Below are positions 25,064 through 33,461 of a DNA stretch of 64,000 nucleotides, one piece after another. The first letter of the stretch is position 1, and every line of letters starts with the position of its first letter. The DNA is from Sabulicella rubraurantiaca. GTDB taxonomy: Bacteria; Pseudomonadota; Alphaproteobacteria; Acetobacterales; Acetobacteraceae. Position numbers and translations under genes: made by a program. Location: the NCBI RefSeq assembly GCF_017355885.1, contig NZ_JAFEUU010000001.1, positions 372,001 to 436,000 of the forward strand, given 5' to 3'. The notes beneath the pieces are model-generated. The model was given only the letters and a program-made list of their open reading frames with translations. It made no database searches and was not told the DNA's origin.

Positions 25064-25822
25064 ATGGACGTTAAGGGGGCCGTCGCGATCGTGACGGGCG
25101 GCGCTTCGGGGCTCGGGCTGGCGACGGCCAAGCGCCTTGCCTCCCAGGGCGCCAAGATCATGATCGTGGACCTTGCCACCTCCAATGGCGAGGCGATGGC
25201 GAAGGAGCTTGGCGGCGGCTTCGCGGTGGCCGACGTGGCCGATGAAGGTCAGATGCAGGATGCCGTCGCGACAGCCGAGAAGCTCGGCCCGGTGCGCGTG
25301 CTGGTGCATTGCGCCGGCCGTGGTGGCGCGCTTCGCATCCTGGAGAAGGACGGCACTCCCGGCAGCCTCGCGCAGTACGAGGCGATCATCCGCGTGAACC
25401 TCACCGGCTCCTTCAATGCGCTTCGCCTTGCAGCCGCGGCGATGGCCAAGAACGATGCGGTGGAAGGCGAACGCGGCGTCTGCATCCTCACCGCTTCCAT
25501 TGCGGGATATGAGGGGCAGATCGGGCAGATTCCCTATGCGTCGTCCAAGGCTGGCGTGATCGGCATGACGCTCGTCGCGGCGCGGGACCTGGCGTCGAAG
25601 GGCATTCGCGTCTGCACCATCGCACCCGGCATCATGGACACGCCGATGCTTCAGCGCCTGTCCGACCCGGTGAAGCAGTCACTCGCGCAGGGCGTACCAA
25701 ATCCGCATCGCCTGGGCCTGCCGGAGGAATATGGTCGCCTCGCTGCGCATATCGTCGAGAATGGTTATTTGAACGGCGAGACGATTCGTCTCGATGGCGC
25801 GCTGCGGATGGCGCCGCGCTGA
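25064..25822 (+). CDS. SDR, 3-hydroxyacyl-CoA dehydrogenase type 2 (HSD17B10-like)
   Basis: 252 residues with TGGASGLG cofactor motif, the unusual HCAG in place of NNAG (VLVHCAGRGG), Ser in TASIAGYEGQ, and catalytic YASSK. The motif set (VTGGASGLGLATAKRL, IAGYEGQIGQIPYASSKAGV, IAPGIMDTPML) matches the mitochondrial type 2 3-hydroxyacyl-CoA dehydrogenase family, which oxidises short and branched 3-hydroxyacyl-CoA. It fits the beta-oxidation theme of the region. AAGGAGG upstream fixes the start. Confidence 0.9.
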   Translation: MDVKGAVAIVTGGASGLGLATAKRLASQGAKIMIVDLATSNGEAMAKELGGGFAVADVADEGQMQDAVATAEKLGPVRVLVHCAGRGGALRILEKDGTPGSLAQYEAIIRVNLTGSFNALRLAAAAMAKNDAVEGERGVCILTASIAGYEGQIGQIPYASSKAGVIGMTLVAARDLASKGIRVCTIAPGIMDTPMLQRLSDPVKQSLAQGVPNPHRLGLPEEYGRLAAHIVENGYLNGETIRLDGALRMAPR

Positions 25823-25829
25823 AGCGAAT

Positions 25830-25857
25830 GCGGGCGGCGACGTGGTGCGCCGCCCGC
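25830..25857. terminator. Shared hairpin between convergent genes
   Basis: A perfect 10-bp stem (GCGGGCGGCG / CGCCGCCCGC) with an 8-nt loop in the 42-bp gap between two convergent genes. There is no U-tract on the plus strand. Position and stability support a bidirectional terminator. Confidence 0.6.
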
Positions 25858-25864
25858 CCATTGG

Positions 25865-26365
25865 TCATCGGCGCTGCGGCATGACCTCAGAGATGCGGAC
25901 CGTCGCAGCCTGTGGGCGGCTGCGGTCAAAGGTGCCGACCCAGATGTTGTAGTTGCCGCTCTGCGGCCGCTCGAACACCACGCCGGGGTTCAGACCCTGG
26001 AAATCGTCGTTGCAGATCCAACGGCCCGAGGGATCGTTGATGACGATGGTCGTGTCTACCGACGACACGGCGGAAATGATAAGCGGGAAGGAACCCGCCT
26101 CATAATTCAGGTCCACGTCGGGACGCGAGAAGTCGATCCAACCGGCGCAGCCAGGGCCGATTCCGTCCGCCTGCCGGTCACCACCAGCCTCCACCGAAAC
26201 CTCGCGCGGGTCGGGCTGGAAGTCGGCGCGCAGATTCAGCGTGCCGTAGCGCGGATCGGCGCGCCAATCCGGAAAGGGACCGCCTTGCGGTGCCTTCTGC
26301 TGCGCGAAGCCGCTCCCCGCGGCCAGTGCCAACCCCAGCACGGCCAGAGCAACGGTCTTTCTCAT
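25865..26365 (-). CDS. Periplasmic beta-sandwich protein (PPC-like)
   Basis: 166 residues from ATG 26365, with AGGAAGGA upstream. The signal peptide ends AAGSGFAQ. The mature part resembles a pre-peptidase C-terminal-like beta sandwich: GCAGWIDFSRPDVDLNY, PLIISAVSSVDTTIVIND, WICNDDFQGLNPGV, SGNYNIWVGTF. Two Cys may form a disulfide. It has no protease domain. Function is unknown; such stand-alone domains are common secreted proteins in alphaproteobacteria. Confidence 0.75.
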   Translation of the reverse strand: MRKTVALAVLGLALAAGSGFAQQKAPQGGPFPDWRADPRYGTLNLRADFQPDPREVSVEAGGDRQADGIGPGCAGWIDFSRPDVDLNYEAGSFPLIISAVSSVDTTIVINDPSGRWICNDDFQGLNPGVVFERPQSGNYNIWVGTFDRSRPQAATVRISEVMPQRR

Positions 26366-26423
26366 GTACGCGTCCTTCCTTGATGTCAGAATTGGGGAAA
26401 GCTGAACCGGTGTCGTTCGGAAG

Positions 26424-27065
26424 TCAAAGCCGAGTTTCATGAAGAATCTGTCGGCATTCCATCGCGCGCCAGGGCGGCAGCGCCGAGCAGCCAGGCGGTG
26501 CATGCCCCTCAATGGAAAGGCGCAGTATTTCGAGATCCACTTCGCTGTCCACGTCATGCCAAGCGGGTAGTTCGAGCAGGCGCATCCCCGCAGCGGCATG
26601 GCGCGTCGCTGCCATCAGATCCGGCGTGGACCACGGCATGCCGCGAAGAAGCGCCGGCGCTGGCCGCGCCAAGGCAAGAAGGCAGTATCCGTCGTCGAGG
26701 GCCGGCACCAAGGCCGCGTCAGCACCATCGTACAGCCCCGCCATCGCAAGCTCCGCCAGAGTCGGCGGTAGGGTCGGCGCATCCGTTCCAATGAGCAGGG
26801 AGGGATAGCCTAAAGTTTCGAAAGCCGCCTCCATGCGCTCGCCCAAGTCGCCGGTACTCTGCGGCACCACGGTGAAGCCCGGCAGCGTCACCTCGCCCTC
26901 CGCGAAGGCCACGACACTGGCGGAACGTCGTTGCGCGATCTCAACGGCGAGCGCTACCGAGTCCTGCAGAAACGCGCGCGCGAACATGGCGGCCCGCTCC
27001 GCCCCCATCGTCGCGGCGAGGCGGGTCTTCCCGCGAGCGGGGTCCTTGCACATCAGGCCAATCAT
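26424..27065 (-). CDS. TIGR04282/DUF2064 glycosyltransferase-like protein
   Basis: 213 residues from ATG 27065 (MIGLMCKDPARGKTRLA, the usual start with a KxPxxGxxKTRL nucleotide-binding segment). GTDAPTLPP takes the place of the DxD metal motif and LDDGYCLLAL follows; both are typical of the family. It is a GT-A fold enzyme, in some species linked to arsenosugar synthesis, but no arsenic genes are present here, so the product is unknown. Only 46 nt separate it from the divergent reductase. Confidence 0.8.
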   Translation of the reverse strand: MIGLMCKDPARGKTRLAATMGAERAAMFARAFLQDSVALAVEIAQRRSASVVAFAEGEVTLPGFTVVPQSTGDLGERMEAAFETLGYPSLLIGTDAPTLPPTLAELAMAGLYDGADAALVPALDDGYCLLALARPAPALLRGMPWSTPDLMAATRHAAAGMRLLELPAWHDVDSEVDLEILRLSIEGHAPPGCSALPPWRAMECRQILHETRL

Positions 27066-27111
27066 GCGCGCGAACGTGCCACGGGCGACGAGGGGCGATA
27101 AGGTGGGCGCC

Positions 27112-28443
27112 ATGCAGGAAGCAGATCTCTGCGTTGTCGGCGCGGGCTCGGGTGGGTTGTCGGTCGCGGCCGGCGCAGCCCGGATGGGCGCGCGCGTCGT
27201 GCTGGTCGAGCGCGGAGCGATGGGCGGCGAATGCCTGAACACGGGCTGCGTCCCGTCCAAGGCGCTGCTCTCAGCGGCGCGTGAGGGCGTGGCTTTCTCG
27301 GAGGCCATGGCGCGGGTCCGCAGAGCCATAGCCGCTATCGCCCCACACGACTCGGAGGAAAGGTTCCGGGGCCTCGGCTGCGAAGTCATCCGCGCCTCCG
27401 CCCGCTTCGTTTCGCCACGGGAAATGGAGGCCGGAGGCCGGCGCATCCGTGCCCGGCGCTTTGTCCTGGCCACCGGCTCGCGCGCCGTGGTGCCCGACAT
27501 TCCTGGCCTGGCCGCGCCCCTCACCAACGAAACGCTGTTCAACCTGGAGGCGCTGCCCGGGCACCTCGCCATTCTGGGCGGCGGGCCGATCGGTGTTGAA
27601 ATGGCACAGGGTTTCCGCCGCCTGGGAGCCCAGGTCACGCTGATCGAGCGCGGCCCACGACTGCTTCTTCGTGACGAGCCGGATACCTCCGCCCTCATTC
27701 AGCGCGGGCTGGAGCGCGAAGGCATCTCCATCCGGCTGGGCGAGGCCCCGGAGCGCGCGGAGGGCACGCGGTTGCATCTCCCTTCGGGCCCGGTCGAGGC
27801 GACGCATGTCCTCGCGGCGGTCGGGCGTGTGCCTGTGGTGGATGGGCTCGACCTCGAGGCGGGCGGCGTGGCCCATGATGCCAAGGGCATCACCGTGGAT
27901 GACGGGCTTCGCAGCGTCAGCAACCGCCGCGTCTTTGCGCTCGGCGACGTAGCGGGGCGCGGGCAATGGACGCATCTCGCAGGATGGCAGGCGGGTATCG
28001 TGCTGCGGCGGGCCTTGTTCCTGCTTCCCGCACGTGCCCGACCGCCTGCCCTCCCTTCCGTCACCTATTGCGAGCCGGAAGCGGCTCAGGTCGGGCTGAC
28101 CGAGGACCAAGCACCCGGCTGCACCGTGCAGGTGGCTGAACTTGCGCGCACCGACCGCGGCGTGACCGACGGCGTGACGGAGGGTCGCGTGAAGCTCGTC
28201 CTCGGCCGGGGTGGCAAGATGCTGGGATGCTCCATCGTCGGGCCCCATGCGGGCGAGATGATCGGGCTGCCGACCCTCGCCATCGCGCGGGGCCTCGGTG
28301 CCCGCGACCTGGCCGGGATGATCCTGCCCTACCCCACTTTGTCCGAGGCGCTGAAGCGCGCCGCCGGTCAGCATTTCGAACCGGCCCTGTTCGGGCCGCG
28401 CACCCGCTCCCTCGTCCGTCTCATCCAGCGCTGGATGCCGTGA
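27112..28443 (+). CDS. MerA-like FAD pyridine nucleotide-disulfide oxidoreductase
   Basis: 443 residues. It has the FAD motif VVGAGSGGLSVAAGAARMG, the redox disulfide GGECLNTGCVPSKAL, and the NAD motif ILGGGPIGVEMAQGFRRLG. The C-terminal motif reads LPYPTLSEALKRAA: Tyr stands where dihydrolipoamide dehydrogenases have the catalytic His, as in MerA. The MerA C-terminal Cys pair and N-terminal metal domain are absent, and no mer genes are nearby, so mercury reduction is not supported. It is translationally coupled (GTGA) to a TVP38-family gene, a recurrent proteobacterial pairing of unknown purpose. Confidence 0.85.
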   Translation: MQEADLCVVGAGSGGLSVAAGAARMGARVVLVERGAMGGECLNTGCVPSKALLSAAREGVAFSEAMARVRRAIAAIAPHDSEERFRGLGCEVIRASARFVSPREMEAGGRRIRARRFVLATGSRAVVPDIPGLAAPLTNETLFNLEALPGHLAILGGGPIGVEMAQGFRRLGAQVTLIERGPRLLLRDEPDTSALIQRGLEREGISIRLGEAPERAEGTRLHLPSGPVEATHVLAAVGRVPVVDGLDLEAGGVAHDAKGITVDDGLRSVSNRRVFALGDVAGRGQWTHLAGWQAGIVLRRALFLLPARARPPALPSVTYCEPEAAQVGLTEDQAPGCTVQVAELARTDRGVTDGVTEGRVKLVLGRGGKMLGCSIVGPHAGEMIGLPTLAIARGLGARDLAGMILPYPTLSEALKRAAGQHFEPALFGPRTRSLVRLIQRWMP

Positions 28444-29111
28444 GGCGCCTGCTCCTCGCCGCTGGGGCTTTCCTCCTCCTGCTTGTCGCACTGCGCCTGT
28501 CGCCATTGGGCGAGGCGCTCTCTTTGGAGAATCTCCGGCAGCACCAGGCTGGGCTGCTTGCATTGGTGGCTGAACGGCCCTTCCTGGCCGCACTGCTGTT
28601 CCTCTGCGCCTATGTCGCGGTGGTAGCCCTGTCTCTTCCGGGCGCAACGGTGATGACGCTCACCGGCGGCTTCCTGTTCGGGCCGCTGGTCGGCACTGCG
28701 TTGGCAGTAATGGGGGCGACCGTCGGAGCGGCGCTCGTCTTCCTGCTGGCGCGTCGCATCGTGGGGGCGAAGGGGCTTGAGAGCCTGGGTGAGCGCGGTG
28801 CGCGGCTGGCGGCCCTACTGCGGCGCGACGGCTTCCTCGTCCTTCTGGCGCTACGCCTCGTGCCCCTCTTTCCCTTCGTGCTGGTGAACCTGCTGCCGCC
28901 ATTAGCCGGCATGCGGCTTCCAGCCTTCCTCGCCGCGACAGCACTGGGCATCGTTCCGGCCACCTTTGCCTACGCGCTGGCGGGTTCCGGCCTGGGCGAC
29001 GCGCTGGAGGGCGGGCGCGTCCTGACGCCCGAGATCATCGTGGCGCTGTGTGGGCTTGCCCTGGTGGCGCTGTTGGGCATCCCGCTGCGACGCTGGTTGG
29101 AGCGGCGCTGA
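28440..29111 (+). CDS. TVP38/TMEM64 (VTT domain) membrane protein
   Basis: 223 residues, start GTG 28440 overlapping the upstream stop. About six hydrophobic segments; the VTT signature is visible as SLPGATVMTLTGGFLFGP and later LRLVPLFPFVLVNLLPPLAG and LGIVPATFAYALAGSG. It is an inner-membrane protein of the DedA/VTT superfamily, thought to move lipids across membranes. Coupling to the MerA-like gene suggests the reductase acts with or on it, but this is inference. Confidence 0.85.
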   Translation: MRRLLLAAGAFLLLLVALRLSPLGEALSLENLRQHQAGLLALVAERPFLAALLFLCAYVAVVALSLPGATVMTLTGGFLFGPLVGTALAVMGATVGAALVFLLARRIVGAKGLESLGERGARLAALLRRDGFLVLLALRLVPLFPFVLVNLLPPLAGMRLPAFLAATALGIVPATFAYALAGSGLGDALEGGRVLTPEIIVALCGLALVALLGIPLRRWLERR

Positions 29112-29176
29112 ACACCGCCCCCTTGGCCACTACCTGCCGCCGTGCAAATGTCTTCCCATACTCGCAAGGATGCAGG

Positions 29177-29389
29177 ATGCTTCGCCTTCTCTCCGTTGTA
29201 CTTCTGGTCGCCACGCCCGCCTTGGCCGAAACGCGGCAGCCGAGCCCGGCGCAGCGGGCGCAGCAGGAAAGGATGCGAAGCTGCAACGCCGAAGCGAAGA
29301 GTCGCAGCCTTTCCGGCGAGCAGCGTCAGGGCTTCATGCGGAGCTGCCTACGCGGCCAGTCTACCGGTGCGACGCCGCAGCCGATGTGA
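29177..29389 (+). CDS. PsiF-repeat periplasmic protein
   Basis: 70 residues: signal peptide MLRLLSVVLLVATPALA, then one PsiF repeat (RMRSCNAEAKSRSLSGEQR and GFMRSCL) with the two conserved Cys. E. coli PsiF has two repeats and is phosphate-starvation induced; no Pho box was recognised here. GCAAGGA lies just before the ATG. Its function is unknown in any organism. Confidence 0.78.
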   Translation: MLRLLSVVLLVATPALAETRQPSPAQRAQQERMRSCNAEAKSRSLSGEQRQGFMRSCLRGQSTGATPQPM

Positions 29390-29402
29390 CCGCCGGCGCC
29401 GC

Positions 29403-29978
29403 TTACCAGCGGCGCACTGGTCCGCAATCGAGATGCACAAAGCCGTCACGCCGATACAGCCCGACACCGCCCGTCTGCATGTCGGCCGCGGTGCGCGCGA
29501 TTCCCATGGAATCACGGCCCGGAAGGCGGCAATCCACAGCCATGCCCGACATGTGCAGCGAGACACGTGACACCCGCCGGGACTCCCGTGCACGGGCCGC
29601 GTTGCTCTCCGGCGCACGATAGGCGCTAATGACATCCCACATGTCGTCGGAGCCGAGGCGGCGTTGCACCTGGTTCAGCACATCGAACAGGCGCGGGTCC
29701 ATAGGTGTCGCCTCGTCCAGGCCAGGGTCGCGCAGCACCTCGTCCAGGCGGTGCAGCGCGTCGCGGTCATAGCGGCCGTCGCGCCAATAGACGCCGCGGA
29801 AGGAATCGCCGGTCTGGACGCGACGCACGGCGATGGAGCGGGTGCCCGAAGCGCCGCTCTGTGCCATGGCCGGGGCTGTCAGCAGGCCGAAGGCGGCACC
29901 CAGCATCACGCGGCGGGGAACGGCGTCACACGTCGCGCCGTCCCGGCAGGCCGGGCAGGTATGTTGAAAGAGTCGCAT
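29403..29978 (-). CDS. DUF882 / M15A-like peptidoglycan peptidase (YcbK type)
   Basis: 191 residues. The N-terminus has Cys-rich leader residues followed by a Tat-like RRVMLGAAFGLLTAPAMAQ signal. The fold shows the zinc residues of the M15A/DUF882 group: SLHMSGMAVDCRL (SxHxxGxAxD) and GVGLYRRDGFVHLDCGP (final His). It should cut peptide cross-links in the periplasm. It starts 5 nt after the L,D-transpeptidase stop; E. coli ycbB-ycbK has the same order. Confidence 0.88.
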   Translation of the reverse strand: MRLFQHTCPACRDGATCDAVPRRVMLGAAFGLLTAPAMAQSGASGTRSIAVRRVQTGDSFRGVYWRDGRYDRDALHRLDEVLRDPGLDEATPMDPRLFDVLNQVQRRLGSDDMWDVISAYRAPESNAARARESRRVSRVSLHMSGMAVDCRLPGRDSMGIARTAADMQTGGVGLYRRDGFVHLDCGPVRRW

Positions 29979-29983
29979 GGTTT

Positions 29984-31459
29984 CTAGCTCCGCGCCGCCA
30001 CCGGAACGCGGGGAGCGCGGCTTTCCATTGCGCGCGCATAGGCTTGGTCGAGCCCATAAATGTCCGGACGGATCCGGACATCCCTCCCCGCGACCGTGAC
30101 GGTCGAATAATGAAGGCGGATGGGTAGCTGTCGCCTCAGCGAGGTGACGGAGGTGGCGCGGGAGGCCAGCATTCGGTCTGCCCGCTCGCGGTCCCAGCCG
30201 GGCATGCCGTCCAGGAGCAACGTCAGGAAATCCATCGGACGCTCCAGCCGGATGCAGCCCGAGGAGAAGGCGCGGTCTGGGCGGCGGAAATACTGCCGCT
30301 CCGGCGTGTCGTGCAGGAAGATGTCATCGCCGTTCGGCATGATGAACTTCAGCCGGCCGAGCGCATTCAGGTCGCCAGCATCCTGCCTGAGGATGAAGGG
30401 GAATCGGTCGGGGTGGATGGAGCGCCAGTCCACCGTCATCGGGTCGATTTCCGTCAACTCGCCGTCGATGCGGCGGAAGATGCGGATCCCGCGCTGAGCG
30501 AGCGACTGCGGGTCGCGGCGGAGGCGCGGAAGCATGTCCTCCTTCGCGAGGCGCTGCGGCACACCCCAGGGCGGATTGAACTGAACCGCGGTCAGCCGCG
30601 TCACGATCATCGGCGTTGCACGGGCGGGGCGGCCCACCACCACCGCCATGTCCATCAGCACCCGGTCCTCCTCCAGCACCAGGAGGCGGTAATCGGGGAC
30701 GTTCACTTCGATGCGGCGTTCGCGCAGCGCCGGCGCCAGGCCACGCCGCATGTCGAGGGCAACGCGGATCTGGTCGATCTGCTGCTGCGGAGAGCGGTTG
30801 AGCGCGGCGAAGGTCAGCGCGCCAATGCGGCCATCCGGCTCCAGCCCTGCTTCGGTCTGGAAGCGGCGCACCGCCGCGACAAGCGCCTCATCATATTCCG
30901 TGCCCGCACCAGGGCGGGCGGCAAGCCCCGGGTCCGTCGCGGCGAGGCGCGCACGCAGGGCAGGCACGCGGGCGTCGTCGACGCCCGGCTCCAGCGTGCC
31001 CCCCGCGCTGGGGACGGTGGGAAGCGGACGCAGCGCGCGGGCCCGGGCCGCAGCGAGTTCCGCCTTCAGCACCGCGACGTCCGGCCCGGCCTGAGCCGCG
31101 CGGTCCAGCGCCTCGACCGGCTCGGCGGATTGGGTGATCTGAGCCAGCCAAGGCGTGAGGGGATGCGCGGCCGTGTCGCGCCGCAGATCCACGCGCCCGA
31201 CAGGAATTCCTGCCCGCCCGTGCAGGAGGTCCGTCACGACCAGGCCGGCCGCGCGCAGGATGGCGGCAGGGTCGGACAGCGTCGCCGGGCCGAGATCGTA
31301 CCAGCGCGGGTCCAGCCCATCCTCCTCGACACGGAGCAGGCGCTCACCCAGCCGCGCAAGGGCCTCCGGCCCGGCCGCAATGGGGCGCGCCTGGGCGTTG
31401 GCGCGCCCGGAGGCAGCGCCAAGCGCCGCGATGGCGGCCAGGAAATGGCGACGATCCAT
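29984..31459 (-). CDS. L,D-transpeptidase (YcbB/LdtD type)
   Basis: 491 residues. Tat-like signal (MDRRHFLAAIAALGAASGRANA). There is a peptidoglycan-binding helical domain (YDEALVAAVRRFQTEAGLEPDG) and a YkuD catalytic domain with the Cys in AFSSGCIRLE and His in IFLHDTPER. It forms 3-3 cross-links between meso-diaminopimelates in the cell wall. Length and inserted substrate-capping region fit the YcbB class rather than short ErfK/YbiS enzymes. First gene of a two-gene unit with the DUF882 peptidase. Confidence 0.92.
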   Translation of the reverse strand: MDRRHFLAAIAALGAASGRANAQARPIAAGPEALARLGERLLRVEEDGLDPRWYDLGPATLSDPAAILRAAGLVVTDLLHGRAGIPVGRVDLRRDTAAHPLTPWLAQITQSAEPVEALDRAAQAGPDVAVLKAELAAARARALRPLPTVPSAGGTLEPGVDDARVPALRARLAATDPGLAARPGAGTEYDEALVAAVRRFQTEAGLEPDGRIGALTFAALNRSPQQQIDQIRVALDMRRGLAPALRERRIEVNVPDYRLLVLEEDRVLMDMAVVVGRPARATPMIVTRLTAVQFNPPWGVPQRLAKEDMLPRLRRDPQSLAQRGIRIFRRIDGELTEIDPMTVDWRSIHPDRFPFILRQDAGDLNALGRLKFIMPNGDDIFLHDTPERQYFRRPDRAFSSGCIRLERPMDFLTLLLDGMPGWDRERADRMLASRATSVTSLRRQLPIRLHYSTVTVAGRDVRIRPDIYGLDQAYARAMESRAPRVPVAARS

Positions 31460-31566
31460 GGCCCGGTTCTACACGCCTCCCCAGCCCCACGCCAAGCGCG
31501 GGCAAACCCTCAGCCGAAGTTCGAACCCTGCGACAGCGGCAGTATCCGAAGCCTAAACGCAACGCT

Positions 31567-33456
31567 TCATTGATCGGGCGTCAGTAGCAGGAGGGCCTCA
31601 CCCTCCTCCACCGCGTCGCCCAGGGCGTGAGGCACCGACTCGATCCGGCCGGCAAAGGGCGCATGGAACTTCAGCTCAGTCTTCATGGCTTCCATGACCG
31701 CAAGGAGTTGGCCCTCCGCGACCCTGTCGCCCGCGGCGACCAGCAACTGCACCAGCCGTCCGGGAATGGGCGCGAGCAAGGTCCCGGCATCTCCGGCTTC
31801 GGAGGCAGAGGCTGGGGCCTCGACCCGCTCCAGCCGCCATGCCTCGCCGGGCCGCGTGACCCGGATGGCCTTACCGTCGGCGGCAAATTGAGCCCCGGAT
31901 GCGTCGGGTGTCACGCCATCCAGGGTCACGCCGGATGGCGCGCGCCGCACAACAAGGGCATGCGTGGTCACCCCGTCGGACCAGTGCTCCACCCTCTCAG
32001 CCGCGCCATGAAGCCGGAACCCGTCCCGCCGGTCCCAGGGTCCGGACGCCGACTCGGGGCGGTGCCGCCCCAAGGCCGCGGCGAGGAGCTTTGCCGGCAT
32101 CGGCTGCGGCGCGGCGAGCAATGCATCCGCATGCCGGGCGATGAAACCCGTGTCCAGCTCCAAAGCACGCAACGCGGGATGCCGCGCCAAGCGCCGGAGG
32201 AAAGGAAGGTTCGTAGCGAAGCCCTCAAGGGTCGCCGCATCCAGCGCCGCCGCAAGGCGGTCCAGCGCAGCCTCGCGGTCCTGGCCCCAGGCGATCAGCT
32301 TCGCCAGCATCGGGTCGTAGAAGGAAGTGACCGCATCGCCCGCGCGGAACCCGGCATCGAGGCGCAGCCCCTCACCTTCGGGAACCTCCAGCCGGGTGAC
32401 CCGACCGGTCGAAGGCCGAAAATCATGTACCGCATCCTCGGCGTAGAGCCGGACCTCGACCGCGTGGCCCCTCGGCAAGGGCGGGAAGTCGCCTGGCAGG
32501 GCTTCGCCGGATGCGACGCGCAACTGCCATTCCACGAGATCGAGGCCGGTCACCAGCTCGGTCACTGGATGCTCGACCTGCAAGCGCGTGTTCATCTCCA
32601 GGAAATAGGCCTCATCGCCCTCCACGATGAACTCCACCGTTCCGGCATTCACGTAGGCCACGGCGCGCGCGGCATTCACGGCAGCGTCGTGCAGCCTTTC
32701 CCTTAGCGCTTCCGACAGAGCCGGGGCAGGCGCTTCCTCCAGCACCTTCTGATGGCGGCGCTGCACCGAGCAATCGCGCGTGTGCAGGTGGATGATGCGG
32801 CCGCGCTGGTCGCCCAGCACCTGCACCTCTACATGACGTGGTCGGGTGAGGTAGCGCTCCAGCAGGACGCGTGCATCGCCGAAGGCGGCTTGCGCTTCGC
32901 GCCGAGCTCCGGCCAGCTCAGCAAGGAAATCCGCCGGCCCGTAAGCAGGGCGCATCCCCTTCCCGCCCCCGCCGGCACTGGCCTTGATCAGCACGGGAAA
33001 ACCGATGCGCTGCGCTTCAGCCTCCAGCACCGCGTCAGACTGGTCCTCGCCATGATATCCGGGCACGGTCGGCACGCCGGCTGCCACCATGAGGCGTTTG
33101 CTCTCGGCCTTGGAGCCCATGGCCCGGATGGCCTCAGGCCCCGGCCCGACGAAGGCGATGCCAGAGGCGGTGCAGGCTTCGGCAAAGGCCGCGTTCTCGC
33201 TGAGGAAGCCGTAGCCGGGGTGAATCGCATCGGCGCCCGCGCGGCGTGCCACGTCCAGGATCGTGTCTGCGCGCAGATAGGACTGCGCTGCCGGGGCGGG
33301 GCCGATGCAATGCGCCTCGTCTGCTGCCCCGACATGCAGCGCGTGGCGGTCGGCCTCGGAGTACACGGCGACGACACGGCAGCCGAGGCGTCGCGCGGTG
33401 CGGGCGATGCGGACGGCGATCTCGCCGCGATTGGCGATCAGGAGGGTGCGGAACAT
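31567..33456 (-). CDS. Methylcrotonyl-CoA carboxylase, biotin-containing alpha subunit
   Basis: 629 residues from ATG 33456 (MFRTLLIANRGEIAVRI, the standard N-terminus); a GTG three codons earlier overlaps the previous stop. The biotin carboxylase domain (about 1-450) has ATP-grasp motif KASAGGGGKGM and EMNTRLQVEHPVTE. The C-terminal biotinyl domain carries Lys in VMEAMKTEL, 37 residues from the end. With the beta subunit next to it and isovaleryl-CoA dehydrogenase one gene further upstream, the substrate is most likely 3-methylcrotonyl-CoA of leucine breakdown (liuD role). It is the last gene of the long operon. Confidence 0.9.
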   Translation of the reverse strand: MFRTLLIANRGEIAVRIARTARRLGCRVVAVYSEADRHALHVGAADEAHCIGPAPAAQSYLRADTILDVARRAGADAIHPGYGFLSENAAFAEACTASGIAFVGPGPEAIRAMGSKAESKRLMVAAGVPTVPGYHGEDQSDAVLEAEAQRIGFPVLIKASAGGGGKGMRPAYGPADFLAELAGARREAQAAFGDARVLLERYLTRPRHVEVQVLGDQRGRIIHLHTRDCSVQRRHQKVLEEAPAPALSEALRERLHDAAVNAARAVAYVNAGTVEFIVEGDEAYFLEMNTRLQVEHPVTELVTGLDLVEWQLRVASGEALPGDFPPLPRGHAVEVRLYAEDAVHDFRPSTGRVTRLEVPEGEGLRLDAGFRAGDAVTSFYDPMLAKLIAWGQDREAALDRLAAALDAATLEGFATNLPFLRRLARHPALRALELDTGFIARHADALLAAPQPMPAKLLAAALGRHRPESASGPWDRRDGFRLHGAAERVEHWSDGVTTHALVVRRAPSGVTLDGVTPDASGAQFAADGKAIRVTRPGEAWRLERVEAPASASEAGDAGTLLAPIPGRLVQLLVAAGDRVAEGQLLAVMEAMKTELKFHAPFAGRIESVPHALGDAVEEGEALLLLTPDQ

Positions 33457-33461
33457 GACGC

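Noticed and set aside
27112-28443. Mercury resistance
   Set aside because: No C-terminal Cys pair, no N-terminal metal domain and no merR/T/P genes nearby.
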